64,000 nucleotides of DNA from Citromicrobium sp. JLT1363 (GTDB lineage: Bacteria > Pseudomonadota > Alphaproteobacteria > Sphingomonadales > Sphingomonadaceae): the NCBI RefSeq assembly GCF_000186705.1, contig NZ_AEUE01000001.1:124001-188000 (forward strand). The letters run 5' to 3'. The notes under the pieces are model-generated. The model searched no databases. It saw only the letters and a program-made list of their open reading frames with translations, and was not told the origin of the DNA. Both the position numbers and the translations under genes were made by a program. This document shows, one piece after another, positions 53,919 through 63,267 of the stretch; position 1 is the first letter of the stretch, and each line of letters starts with the position of its first letter.

Positions 53919-55735
53919 ATGAGTCTCGCGCGCATCAGCCCGCGCACGGCATTGCCGATCAGGAAACCTCCCGAGAGGTCGTCCAGCGTCACCTCGCCTT
54001 CCACCGCGCGACCTTCGGCGATCAGCGATTCGCGGAAGACTCCCGGCAGCAACCCGTGCGCGAGCGGCGGGGTGACGAGCGTGCCGTCACGCTCCACGAA
54101 CACGCTGGTCCAGCTGCCTTCGGTCACGCAGCCATCATCGCGCACCAGCAAGGCCTCGTGTGCGTCCATTTCGTGCGCTGCGGCGAGCGCGTCTGCATAG
54201 AAGCCGCGATCCGTCGTCTTGTGGCGCAGCCGCCAGTCGCCCCGATCGACGGGCAGGGGCAGGGCGATACAGTCGAGCGGCTCGGTCGGCGTCGCGGGCA
54301 GTGGGCCGACCTGAATCGCGCTCGTCCCCGAACGCGCGCAGGTGAGGCGCACGCGCGCCGCATGGTCGAGATCGAAGCACAGCGTCTGGATCTGGTTGCG
54401 CGCCGCGTGCCGGTCGAACGCGAAGCCCAGTTCGTTCGCGCTGGCGGAAATCCGCGCGAGGTGCCCTTCGAGCAGCGGAATGCCTTCCTCCGGATCGAAG
54501 CGCATGGTCTCGATCAGGTCGAAGGCGGGGGCGCGATTTTCCGGCCCGCTCTTGCGGATGAAGCCCGCCTTGATCTGCGCCTCGCGCCATTCGGCATGCG
54601 CGTCGCTGTCCGCCACGATTCCCGCGCCCACGCCCAGCACCGCGCTGCCGTGGCCGTTCTCAATCGGGGTCAGCCGCAGCGTGCGGATCGCCACGTTGAA
54701 GCTGGCCCGGCGATCAGCGCCATAGGCGCCGATCGCGCCGCAGTAGGGGCCGCGCGCATCGCGTTCCAGCCGGTCGATCAGCTCCATCGCACGGATCTTG
54801 GGCGCCCCGGTGATCGATCCGCAGGGGAACAGCGCCTGCACGATGTCGGCCAATCCCGCGTCCGGCTTCAGATCGCCCCGCACCGTGCTGACCATCTGGT
54901 GCACGGTGGGGAAGCTCTCCACCGCGAAGGGCTCTTCCACACGCACCGACCCTGCTTCGGCCACGCGCGACAGATCGTTGCGCATCAGATCGACGATCAT
55001 CAGGTTTTCGGCGCGGTCCTTTTCGGACGCCGCGAGTTCTTCCGCCGCCGCCTGATCCGCCGCTGCGTCCGCGTGGCGTGGCCGCGTGCCCTTCATGGGC
55101 CGCGCGCTCAGCGTTCCGCCATCGGTTTCGAAAAACAGTTCGGGCGACAGGCTGACCAGCGCATGGCTGCCATCCCATACCACGCCGCCGTGGCCTGCGT
55201 GCGACGCCCCGCGCAGCGCGGCGTAGAGCGCCAGCGGATCGCCGCGATAGGAACCCGTCAGCCGCAGGGTCAGGTTGGCCTGGTAGATATCTCCCGCAGC
55301 GATGTGCCGCTGCAGCTCGGCGAAGCGTTCCTGCCATTGCGCGAGAGAGATGGCCGGTTCGAGGGGGCCAAGGCTGGCCGCGCCCGTCGCGTGCTGCGCC
55401 AGCCACGCATCGACCTCGTCCGCTGAAATCGTCTGCTCACGCTCGAACAGGCCCAGCCATACCAGCGGGCCCGCCGCGCCGGTGCGCGCGTCGGCCAGCG
55501 GGCGCAGCTTCGGCTCCAGCGCAAGCCCTGCCTCGTAGCCGATGAAGCCCGCCAGCGTTCCGCCCCGCTCGGCCTGCGCGGCCTCGGCTGCGGCGAGCGT
55601 CTCCACCACTTCCTCGGGCCGAAGCGCGCGGAACACCTCCAGCGGCGATTCGAACAGGCGCGCGCCGGTCGAGCCGCCGCCGGACGCGGAAGCGCGCGCA
55701 TCGTCGAGCAGGATGAAAGGGTCGGCCATCGGCAT
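53915..55735 (-). CDS. pabB: Fused aminodeoxychorismate synthase component I / aminodeoxychorismate lyase
   Basis: 606 residues made of two enzymes of p-aminobenzoate synthesis for folate. Residues about 1-375 are Pab[66 protein letters not shown] and [16 protein letters not shown]. Residues about 385-606 are the PLP-dependent PabC lyase: [35 protein letters not shown] and [11 protein letters not shown]. The fusion is known in many bacteria. ATG 55735 (MPMADPF) or 55729 is the start. No pabA lies beside it. Confidence 0.92.
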   Translation of the reverse strand: MPMADPFILLDDARASASGGGSTGARLFESPLEVFRALRPEEVVETLAAAEAAQAERGGTLAGFIGYEAGLALEPKLRPLADARTGAAGPLVWLGLFEREQTISADEVDAWLAQHATGAASLGPLEPAISLAQWQERFAELQRHIAAGDIYQANLTLRLTGSYRGDPLALYAALRGASHAGHGGVVWDGSHALVSLSPELFFETDGGTLSARPMKGTRPRHADAAADQAAAEELAASEKDRAENLMIVDLMRNDLSRVAEAGSVRVEEPFAVESFPTVHQMVSTVRGDLKPDAGLADIVQALFPCGSITGAPKIRAMELIDRLERDARGPYCGAIGAYGADRRASFNVAIRTLRLTPIENGHGSAVLGVGAGIVADSDAHAEWREAQIKAGFIRKSGPENRAPAFDLIETMRFDPEEGIPLLEGHLARISASANELGFAFDRHAARNQIQTLCFDLDHAARVRLTCARSGTSAIQVGPLPATPTEPLDCIALPLPVDRGDWRLRHKTTDRGFYADALAAAHEMDAHEALLVRDDGCVTEGSWTSVFVERDGTLVTPPLAHGLLPGVFRESLIAEGRAVEGEVTLDDLSGGFLIGNAVRGLMRARLI

Positions 55736-55838
55736 CGTGTCCGCTCTATCGCACGGGCCGCGAATTGGAACCATCTTGACGCCCAAGTGGCCACGCGCCC
55801 AAACCGCAAAGCTGCATCGAGGCGGGGAGACACGGCGG

Positions 55839-57413
55839 GTGAGCACGATTTTTCTGGGGCGCGATTCGCAAGGCGAAGCGCAGGAACTGCTGCTGTCGCG
55901 CGCCAACCGCCACGGGCTGATCGCGGGCGCGACCGGCACGGGCAAGACGGTGACGTTGCAGGGTCTTGCCGAAAGCTTCTCCGCGCAGGGCGTGCCGGTG
56001 TTCGTGGCGGACGTGAAGGGTGATCTTGCCGGGCTCGCCGTGCCCGGTTCCTCGACGTTCAAGCATGCCGACAAGCTGGAGGCGCGCGCGGCCGAGCTTG
56101 GGATGGAGGATTATGCCTATGCCGATTTTCCGGTGATCTTCTGGGACCTGTTCGGGCAGCAGGGCCATCCGGTGCGCACCACGATTTCGGAGATGGGTCC
56201 GCTGCTGCTGGCCCGTCTGCTGGACCTCAACGATACGCAGGAAGGCGTGCTGCAGATCGTATTCCGCTACGCCGACGATAACGGCCTGCTGCTGCTCGAC
56301 TTCGCGGACCTGCGCAGTCTGCTCGCCCATGCTGCCGACAACACCGATGCGGTGGGCGGCGAGTACGGGCGCATTTCGAAGGCCTCGATCGGCGCGATCC
56401 AGCGCCGCCTGCTGAGTTTCGAAAGCGAGGGGGCGGATCGCTTCTTCGGCGAACCCGCGCTGGAAGTGGACGATCTGTTCCGCATCGATTCGGGCGGGCG
56501 CGGTTTCATCAATATCCTCGCCGCCGACCGGCTGATGCGCAGCCCCAAGCTGTATGCGACCTACCTGTTCTGGCTGCTCGCCGAGCTGTTCGAGACGCTT
56601 CCCGAGGTGGGCGACCAGGACAAGCCGAAGCTGGTGTTCTTCTTCGACGAGGCGCACCTGCTGTTCGACGATACGCCGAAGGCCTTCCAGGACACGATCG
56701 AGACGGTGGTGCGCCTGATCCGGTCCAAGGGCGTGGGCGTGTTCTTCGTGACGCAGAATCCGATCGACATTCCGGACGAGGTCGCGGGCCAGATCGGCAA
56801 CCGCGTGCAGCACGCGCTGCGCGCCTTTACCCCGCGCGACCAGAAGGCAATCAAGGCCGCCGCGCAGACCTTTCGCATCAATCCCGATCTCGATGTGGCG
56901 CAGGCGATCACCGAGCTGAAGGTAGGCGAGGCGCTGGTCTCTACCCTGGGCGATGACGGTGCGCCCTCGGTGGTGCAGCGCACGCTCATCAAGCCGCCCC
57001 GGAGTCGCCTGGGGCCGCTATCGCCGGGCGAACGGGCGGTGATCCTCGGCGCGAGCCCGCTGGCAGGCAAGTACGACGAGGCGGTGGACCGCGAAAGCGC
57101 GGCAGAGGTGATCGCGCAGAAGATGGTCGATGCTGCCGAGACCGCCGAGGAGGTGGAGGAACAGGGCGAAGCCGAGGTTCGCAAGCGCCCGCGCAAGAGC
57201 AGGAGCATCTGGGAAAAGGCGATGTCGCGCGGGGCGAAGGTTGCCGCCGGGTCGGCTGCCGGGATGGCGGCGCGCAAGGTGCTGGGCAAGAAATCGCGCG
57301 CCAACCCGATGGCCTCTGGTGTTACCTCTGCCGCGGGCTCCATCGCGACGGACCTCGCCGGGCCCATCGCGGGGCGCTTCGTGCGCAATCTCGTGGGCGG
57401 GCTGATGCGCTAG
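55839..57413 (+). CDS. HerA-like ATPase (DUF853)
   Basis: 524 residues starting at GTG 55839 behind GGGGAG. Walker A is [10 protein letters not shown] with Lys36, then [36 protein letters not shown], and Walker [31 protein letters not shown] is the sensor strand. The tail has [20 protein letters not shown], basic and Gly/Ala-rich. The DUF853 family is HerA/FtsK-like, with DNA translocation inferred from the fold only. Divergent from pabBC. Confidence 0.9.
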   Translation: MSTIFLGRDSQGEAQELLLSRANRHGLIAGATGTGKTVTLQGLAESFSAQGVPVFVADVKGDLAGLAVPGSSTFKHADKLEARAAELGMEDYAYADFPVIFWDLFGQQGHPVRTTISEMGPLLLARLLDLNDTQEGVLQIVFRYADDNGLLLLDFADLRSLLAHAADNTDAVGGEYGRISKASIGAIQRRLLSFESEGADRFFGEPALEVDDLFRIDSGGRGFINILAADRLMRSPKLYATYLFWLLAELFETLPEVGDQDKPKLVFFFDEAHLLFDDTPKAFQDTIETVVRLIRSKGVGVFFVTQNPIDIPDEVAGQIGNRVQHALRAFTPRDQKAIKAAAQTFRINPDLDVAQAITELKVGEALVSTLGDDGAPSVVQRTLIKPPRSRLGPLSPGERAVILGASPLAGKYDEAVDRESAAEVIAQKMVDAAETAEEVEEQGEAEVRKRPRKSRSIWEKAMSRGAKVAAGSAAGMAARKVLGKKSRANPMASGVTSAAGSIATDLAGPIAGRFVRNLVGGLMR

Positions 57414-57438
57414 TTCGCGGGATCGGCGCCGTCCGGGA

Positions 57439-58878
57439 TCAGCGCGCCAGTGGCAGGCGCATCTCGGCCCGCAAACCGCCTTCGGCGCGGTTGGAGAGGA
57501 GCAATTCCCCGCCATGTTCGCGCATGATCGCGCGCGTGATCGTGAGGCCGAGGCCCGCGCCGCCCGTGTCGCGATTGCGGCTCGCCTCGCCCCGGCGGAA
57601 AGGTTCGAGCATCGCGGCCATTTCTTCGGCCGGGATGCCGGGGCCTTCGTCCTCGACCGCGATCACCGCCATGTCGCCCTCCCTCGCAAGCGACACTTGC
57701 GCCGCTTCGCCATAGCGCAGCGCGTTGCCGATCAGGTTGCGCAGCGCGCGCCGCAGCCACGTGACCTGTGCGGGCGCCACCAGCCGCTCGCTGTGCGCGA
57801 TGGCGACGGGCTTGCCCATATCCTCGAACTCCTCGACCACGCTGGCGACCAGCGCCGATAGCTGGACGGCCTCGGGCGGGTCCTTCGCGCGGCCGATCCG
57901 GGCCAGCGACAGGATATCGTCGAGCGATCGGCGCAGGTCCTCGATGGTTTCGGCCATGCGCGCGCGCTGGGTTTCGTCCGACACCGATTCGATCCGCACC
58001 CTCAGCGCAGAAAGCGGCGTCTTGAGATCGTGCCCGATCGCGCCGAGCATCACGTCCTTCTCGTCCAGCAGGCTGGCGATGCGCGATTCGAGCATGTTGT
58101 GCGCCGCGATCAGGCGGCTGACGTCTTCCGGCCCTTCGGGGGGCAGAGGCTCGCCCGCGTGCTGCGTGCGGGCGAAGCTTTCGACCCGCCGGGTGAGCCG
58201 CGCGAGGGGCCGCGTGATCCGCCGCAGCACCAGATAGGTGCCGCCCAGCAGAACCAGGAACAGCAGCACCGTCTGCCCCGCGATCAGCAGGAGCGCGCCG
58301 GCCTCCACCGGGGGGCGGACCGTGCGCGCGACGATCCAGCGCTCCTCGCCCGGCTGGCGCATCGCGGCCACCAGCAGATCGCCCTGCGTGTCGGCCATGC
58401 GCGCGCGGAAGCGCGGCCGGACCTGCGCGATCTCGGCAAGCAGCGGGTCGCTCTCTATCGGGCGCAGCGTGACCTGCAGTTCATCCGCCACGATGCCCTG
58501 CCGCGCCAGGATCTCCCGCAAGCGGCCTTCGGCGGCGGAGTCGCGCTCTTCTCCAGGGAGCAGGGGCGAGGCATCGGCAAGGGTGCCCGACACCGGCGGC
58601 GGCAGATGACGCCCCGATCCGCGGCTCTGCCGGCCGAGACCGAAGGGCGAGTCCGCCTCGCGGCGGCGCAGGGCGCGGCGAATGGCGCGGACCGAGCCTT
58701 CGTCTCGGCTGGCGGTGCGCAGCAGGTGGAAGGCCGCGGCATTGGCGCTGGCCGTATCGCGCCGTTCCTCCACCGCCCGGTAGAGCAGCAGGCCAGAGAC
58801 CGCCTGGCCGATCAGCAGCGTCACCGCGATGGCGAGCAGGCTTTGGCCCAGAAGGCTTTTGGGGAGCAGGCGCGGCAT
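57439..58878 (-). CDS. Sensor histidine kinase
   Basis: 479 residues. Two transmembrane helices at about 12-34 and 196-220 flank a periplasmic sensor of about 160 residues, which is Arg-rich and shows no known domain. A HAMP linker follows (LRRITRPLARLTRRVESFAR), then the H-box AIGHDLKTPLSALR with His283, the N-box NLIGNALRYG, G1 VEDEGPGIP and G2 GGAGLGLTI. EnvZ-like architecture. Transcribed after the response regulator with an 8-nt gap. Confidence 0.93.
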   Translation of the reverse strand: MPRLLPKSLLGQSLLAIAVTLLIGQAVSGLLLYRAVEERRDTASANAAAFHLLRTASRDEGSVRAIRRALRRREADSPFGLGRQSRGSGRHLPPPVSGTLADASPLLPGEERDSAAEGRLREILARQGIVADELQVTLRPIESDPLLAEIAQVRPRFRARMADTQGDLLVAAMRQPGEERWIVARTVRPPVEAGALLLIAGQTVLLFLVLLGGTYLVLRRITRPLARLTRRVESFARTQHAGEPLPPEGPEDVSRLIAAHNMLESRIASLLDEKDVMLGAIGHDLKTPLSALRVRIESVSDETQRARMAETIEDLRRSLDDILSLARIGRAKDPPEAVQLSALVASVVEEFEDMGKPVAIAHSERLVAPAQVTWLRRALRNLIGNALRYGEAAQVSLAREGDMAVIAVEDEGPGIPAEEMAAMLEPFRRGEASRNRDTGGAGLGLTITRAIMREHGGELLLSNRAEGGLRAEMRLPLAR

Positions 58879-58886
58879 GGAACCCG

Positions 58887-59627
58887 TCAGCCAGAGGTCG
58901 TGCGGGTGACGTCGGCGGCGAAGCGATAGCCCCCGCCGCGCACGGTCTGGATGAACTGCGGGTGGCGGCTGTCTTCCTCGATCTTGCGGCGCAGGCGGCT
59001 GACCTGGTTGTCCACCGCCCGATCGAACAGATGCGCCTCGCGCCCCTGCACCATGTCCAGCAGCCGATCCCGGTCGAGCACGGCGCGCGGATGATCGAGA
59101 AAGGCGCGCAGCATGCGAAATTCAGCGGTGGAGATGGGGATCACTGCCCCCTCGGGATCGGTCAGCCGCTGCTTGAGCGGATCGAGCAGCCAGCCTTCGA
59201 ACAGATAGGGCGCGTCCTCGTCCCCCCGCTCGGGCGAATGGCGGCCCGCGCGCCTGAGGACGGAGCGGATGCGCGCAACCAGTTCGCGCGGTTCGAACGG
59301 CTTGGTCACGTAATCGTCCGCACCGATTTCCAGCCCCACGATCCGGTCGGTCGCTTCGCCCATGGCGGTGAGCAGGATGGTCGGCAGTTTTTGCGCCTCG
59401 ATCAGGTGGCGGGTGAGCGACAGACCGTCCTCGCCCGGCATCATGATGTCGACCAGTGCCAGATCCGCGCGGTGTTCGCGCAGCAGGCTGCGCGCGGCAG
59501 CCGCGCTCTCCGCTTCCAGCACGACGAACCCCTGGCCGACCAGATAGTCGACCAGGGGTTCGCGAAGGCTGCGTTCGTCATCGACGAGCAGCAGGGTGGT
59601 GGCCGTAGTGTCTTCGGGCGTGGCCAT
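58887..59627 (-). CDS. OmpR-family response regulator
   Basis: 246 residues. Receiver domain with LLLVDDERSL (acidic pocket), phosphorylated Asp60 in LVDIMMPGEDG and Lys in VTKPF, then an OmpR winged helix with EFRMLRAFLDHPRAVLDRDR, DRAVDNQVSRLRRKIEED and TVRGGGYRF. Start at ATG 59627; longer in-frame starts extend into the EF-hand gene. It lies 10 nt after that gene's stop, so the three are probably one operon. Confidence 0.93.
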   Translation of the reverse strand: MATPEDTTATTLLLVDDERSLREPLVDYLVGQGFVVLEAESAAAARSLLREHRADLALVDIMMPGEDGLSLTRHLIEAQKLPTILLTAMGEATDRIVGLEIGADDYVTKPFEPRELVARIRSVLRRAGRHSPERGDEDAPYLFEGWLLDPLKQRLTDPEGAVIPISTAEFRMLRAFLDHPRAVLDRDRLLDMVQGREAHLFDRAVDNQVSRLRRKIEEDSRHPQFIQTVRGGGYRFAADVTRTTSG

Positions 59628-59637
59628 GGGCGCTACG

Positions 59638-60228
59638 TTACTGGCTCGCGCGCTCGGCGCGGCGCTGCTCACGGCGTTCCTGCCGTTCGGCACGCATCGC
59701 GGCGCGGGCGGCCCGGCGTTCATCTGCCGTGACCGTGCCATCGCTGTTGGTATCGATGCGGTCGAAGCGGGCGAGGGCGTGGGCCTGCATTTCCTGCAGC
59801 GTGATGCGGCCGTCGCCGTTGGCGTCGGCGCGCACCATCATGCGGCCGCCCATCATGCCGCGATGTCCGCGCATGCCCCGCTTCCAGCGTTTGCCATGCC
59901 CGCGCCGGTCACTGTCGACACCGCGCGCTTCGCGGCGTTCGGCGCGGCGTGCCTGGCGCGCTTCGCGGGCGGCTTCGCGCTCGGCAGCGCTGATCGCCCC
60001 GTTGCCGTCGGTATCGATCCGGGCGATGCGCTGCTGGCGGCGCAGTTCACGATCGGCCAGATCGAGCACGCCGTCATCGTTGAGGTCCATCTTCTGGAAG
60101 CGTTCTGCGGCCTTCTGGCTCATGTCGGCGCGGGTCATTGGTGTCGCGCCACGCTCGGCAGGCTGGGCGATGGCGGCGGTGCCTGCCAGCAGCGAGAGAC
60201 CGGCTGCGGCGAGAATGGGAGCTTTCAT
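59638..60228 (-). CDS. Exported EF-hand protein with four Ca2+-binding loops
   Basis: 196 residues with a signal peptide (cleaved near AAIAQ). Four canonical 12-residue EF loops are visible: Asp48-Asp59 (DLNDDGVLDLAD), Asp72-Glu83 (DTDGNGAISAAE), Asp135-Glu146 (DANGDGRITLQE) and Asp159-Glu170 (DTNSDGTVTADE). Between pairs lies a basic Arg/His/Met/Gly linker (about 84-134), and the tail is again Arg-rich. Placement directly before a two-component system suggests a periplasmic calcium role in sensing, which is inference. Confidence 0.88.
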   Translation of the reverse strand: MKAPILAAAGLSLLAGTAAIAQPAERGATPMTRADMSQKAAERFQKMDLNDDGVLDLADRELRRQQRIARIDTDGNGAISAAEREAAREARQARRAERREARGVDSDRRGHGKRWKRGMRGHRGMMGGRMMVRADANGDGRITLQEMQAHALARFDRIDTNSDGTVTADERRAARAAMRAERQERREQRRAERASQ

Positions 60229-60421
60229 CGGGTGGTTCTCCTGAGGTTACGATGGGAAGAGCTGCACGACGGGGAGGGGTAGGGGGGAGATCGAAACCCG
60301 CCGCGCAGCTCATGACACCCTTTCTAGCCGGCCTTTGTCGCATGGATTTGCCACGATCGGGCTCGATTGTAACGCTTTGTCGCGCGATCGGGCCCACGTT
60401 CACACCACCGCAATCCGCGTC

Positions 60422-60820
60422 TCAGCGGGAACGGTGCTGTGTTCCCTCGCCAGCCGTGATGAACAGCGCGGTTGCCTGCCCGGCGACATCCGCCGTGTGC
60501 CACACACCGGGATCGTTGACCGCATAGTCACCCGGGCCCAGCGTCAGCTTTTCGATCTGCCCATCCGGATATTCCTGGATCAGCGTGATCTCGCCCGCCG
60601 TACACACGACCACCTCTTGCCCGCTGGGGTGCATTTCCCAGCTGTCCCAGCTTTCCGAAAAGCTGTGCATCGAGACGAGCCGGCCCTCCGCGCCATCGGC
60701 AGCGTTGCGTTGGCCATATTCCTCGTACCAGTCCATCCCGGTGAAGGGCGGCTGCGCTTCGGCAGTCGCCCCCAGGCCGAGATGGATCGGGTTTTCGGAG
60801 AGCTTGCGCGGTTCAGCCAT
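60422..60820 (-). CDS. Cupin domain-containing protein
   Basis: 132 residues with one cupin barrel: SWDSWEMHPSGQEVVVCTAG (His/Glu-type metal site, first motif, partly degenerate) and LGPGDYAVNDPGVWHTADV (second motif with His). Enzyme or binding role is unknown. It follows the VOC gene by 8 nt on the same strand, so the two are probably co-transcribed. Confidence 0.82.
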   Translation of the reverse strand: MAEPRKLSENPIHLGLGATAEAQPPFTGMDWYEEYGQRNAADGAEGRLVSMHSFSESWDSWEMHPSGQEVVVCTAGEITLIQEYPDGQIEKLTLGPGDYAVNDPGVWHTADVAGQATALFITAGEGTQHRSR

Positions 60821-60828
60821 CCGCCCCG

Positions 60829-61224
60829 CTACCCATGGGGTGCCATGCAGAAGGCGTTGAGCTTGTTGCCGTCGCGGTCGCGGAAATAGGAGGCGTAGAA
60901 TACCAGTCCATTCTCGTCCGCCTCCCCGCGCGGGCCGGGCTCGCCCTCGTCGGTGCCGCCGTTGGCGAGCGCGATTTCGTGAAGGCGGTGGACCTGTTCC
61001 TTGTCCTTCGCCTGCAGCGCCACCATCGTGCCGTTGCCCACGGTGGCGGTCTTGCCGTCATAGGGCCTGGTCAGGGCAACGCCCGCCGCGCCGTCAGGCT
61101 CTCCCCAGGCGATGAAACTGTCGAACTCCATCATCCGGCCAGTGCCCATTTCCCTGGCGATGGCATCGTAGAAGGGCGCGTTGCCCTGCAGATCGTTGGT
61201 GCCCAGCGTAACGTAACCGATCAT
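60829..61224 (-). CDS. VOC family (glyoxalase-like) protein
   Basis: 131 residues with the paired beta-alpha-beta-beta-beta units of the vicinal oxygen chelate fold: MIGYVTLGTNDLQGNAPFYD (opening unit), SFIAWGEPDGAAGVALTRPY, and FYASYFRDRDGNKLNAFCMA with the closing metal-Glu position changed to Asn/Ala (usually DPDGN.IE). That loss hints at a binding rather than a metal-dependent catalytic role. Transcribed just before the cupin gene. Confidence 0.82.
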   Translation of the reverse strand: MIGYVTLGTNDLQGNAPFYDAIAREMGTGRMMEFDSFIAWGEPDGAAGVALTRPYDGKTATVGNGTMVALQAKDKEQVHRLHEIALANGGTDEGEPGPRGEADENGLVFYASYFRDRDGNKLNAFCMAPHG

Positions 61225-61312
61225 GATCTCATTCTCCCGAGTCGCGACCCTCGCAAGAACGGAACATTACGCGAACACGGGCTGGCAGACAAGCGCCCTT
61301 AGAGCGGCTGGC

Positions 61313-63157
61313 TTAGAGCGGCTGGGTGTGCCGCTCCAGCCAGTCGGTCGCCTGCGTGTCTCCGGTTTGGGCAAGGCGCGCGCCCAGGATTTCGCGGCAG
61401 CAGGCGTGATAGTGGTCGACCCAGTCGCGTTCCTCGGGCGTCAGCAGATCGACATCGATCAGCGTGCGGTCGATCGGCACCCAGGTCAGGTTCTCGAACC
61501 CGAACCACGTGCCTTCATCCGCGCCCTCGATCTGGCGCTCCTCGATCAGGACGAGATTCTCGATCCGGATGCCGAATTCACCCGCCTTGTAGTAGCCGGG
61601 CTCGTTCGAGCAGATCATGCCCGCCGCCAGCGGCTCTGTCGTGCCGCCCTGCGATCCGGTGGTCTTGGCGATCCGCTGCGGGCCCTCGTGTACGCCCAGC
61701 GCGCTGCCCACGCCGTGGCCGGTGCCATGTGCGTAGTCGCAGCCCACCTGCCACAGCGCATGCCGTGCCAGCGTATCGAGCTGGCCGCCCGTGGTGCCTT
61801 CGGGGAAGATCGCCTGCGCAATGGCGATATGGCCCTTCAGAACGCGGGTGAAGCGGTCCTTCATCTCCGCCGTCGGCTGCGCCTTGCCGTCCTTGCTGCC
61901 GACCCACACGGTGCGGGTAATGTCGGTCGTGCCAGCGCCGGTCTCGCCGATGTACTGGCCGCCCGAATCGCACAGGAAGATGCTGCCCGGCGGGATCGTG
62001 ATATTGCTGTCCTCGTCCACCTTGTAGTGCGGCAGCGCGGCGTGGCCCGCCGCGGCCGAAATGGTGTCGAAGGAGGTATCCTTCAGGTCGCCATCGACCG
62101 ACCGGAATTCCAGCAGCTTGGCCGCTGCGGTCAGCTCGTCGATCTCGCCCGAGGGCGCTTCGGCCTCGACCCAGGCGAGGAAGCGGGAGACCGCGGCCCC
62201 GTCGCGCGCCTGTGCATCGCGGTGGCCGTCGATCTCGGCTTCGTTCTTGATCGCGCGCGGCAGAATCGTGGGGTCGCGCGTCTCGACCACCTTCGCGCCG
62301 CCCGCTTCCAGCGCCTGCGCAATGGCAGCAACGCCGTATTCCGGGTCGAGCGCGATGCGCTTGTCGCCCACTTCGCCCAGCGCAGTCTCGAATTCGGCGC
62401 GGGGGCGGATGCTCACCGCATTGCCCAGATGCTGCTTCAGCTCGGGCGAGACCTTGTTCTCGTCGATGAACAGCTGCGCCGTGCCGTCCTGCGAAACCAG
62501 CGCGAAGGCCATGGCAACGGGCGTATGCGCGATGTCGGCCCCGCGAATGTTGAAGGCCCAGCCGACCGAATCGAGCGCGCTCAGCACGACCGCGTCGAGC
62601 TTTTCCTCGGTCAGCCAGTCGGCGATGGCCTGCCGTTTGTCCTGCGCATTGCGGCCTGCATGTTCGTCTGCATGGACCCGCGCGGCCGCATCGCTTTGCG
62701 CGGGCTGGTCCTGCCACACCGCGTCGATCGGGTTGCCCTCGACCGCGACCAGTTTCGCGCCGACCTTTTCCAGCGCGGCCGTGGTGGAGCGGACCCAGCC
62801 GGGGGTGGCGAGCCACGCGTCGTAGCCGATCTTTGCGCCTTCCTGCGCATTGCGGGCCAACCAGGCCGCCGGGCTGTCTTTCGGAACGCCGCGGTATTCG
62901 AACAGGCGTTCTTCCACCTGGTCGCGCACCTGCACGGTGTAGCGCCCGTCGACGAAGATCGCCGCCTTGTCGAGCAGCACCGCCGCGCTGCCGGCAGAGC
63001 CACCGAAACCGGTCAGCCAGCGCAGACGCTGCGCATCCTCGCCCACATATTCGCTCATGTGGGCATCGGCGATGGGCACGCAGAACCCGTCCAGCCCGCG
63101 CTTTTTCAGTTCCTCGCGCAGGGCGGAAAGGCGGGCTTCGTGGGTCTGCATCAGCAT
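61313..63157 (-). CDS. pepP: M24B Xaa-Pro aminopeptidase, three-domain type
   Basis: 614 residues, like eukaryotic-style XPNPEP1: two creatinase-like N-terminal domains (about 1-160 and 165-310), then the pita-bread domain. Metal ligands: the Asp of FLCDSGGQY (397) and of TTDITRT (412), His in THGTGHGVGS-type segment YAHGTGHGVGSALG, Glu in SNEPGYYKAGEFGIRIEN and in that segment's end. The two Asp ligands are separated by 14 residues (canonical 10), an insertion of four. It removes N-terminal residues before Pro. No signal peptide, so cytoplasmic. Divergent from the S9 peptidase. Confidence 0.9.
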   Translation of the reverse strand: MLMQTHEARLSALREELKKRGLDGFCVPIADAHMSEYVGEDAQRLRWLTGFGGSAGSAAVLLDKAAIFVDGRYTVQVRDQVEERLFEYRGVPKDSPAAWLARNAQEGAKIGYDAWLATPGWVRSTTAALEKVGAKLVAVEGNPIDAVWQDQPAQSDAAARVHADEHAGRNAQDKRQAIADWLTEEKLDAVVLSALDSVGWAFNIRGADIAHTPVAMAFALVSQDGTAQLFIDENKVSPELKQHLGNAVSIRPRAEFETALGEVGDKRIALDPEYGVAAIAQALEAGGAKVVETRDPTILPRAIKNEAEIDGHRDAQARDGAAVSRFLAWVEAEAPSGEIDELTAAAKLLEFRSVDGDLKDTSFDTISAAAGHAALPHYKVDEDSNITIPPGSIFLCDSGGQYIGETGAGTTDITRTVWVGSKDGKAQPTAEMKDRFTRVLKGHIAIAQAIFPEGTTGGQLDTLARHALWQVGCDYAHGTGHGVGSALGVHEGPQRIAKTTGSQGGTTEPLAAGMICSNEPGYYKAGEFGIRIENLVLIEERQIEGADEGTWFGFENLTWVPIDRTLIDVDLLTPEERDWVDHYHACCREILGARLAQTGDTQATDWLERHTQPL

Positions 63158-63267
63158 TTGGTCGATCCTGTCATTCGAAAGTCTGGCTATGGGGATGATC
63201 TGGGGTCATACCCCGGCAAAGCAAGGCTTTCAAAGCCGCGTCGCATCGCCCAGAGGGGGAGCCGAAC

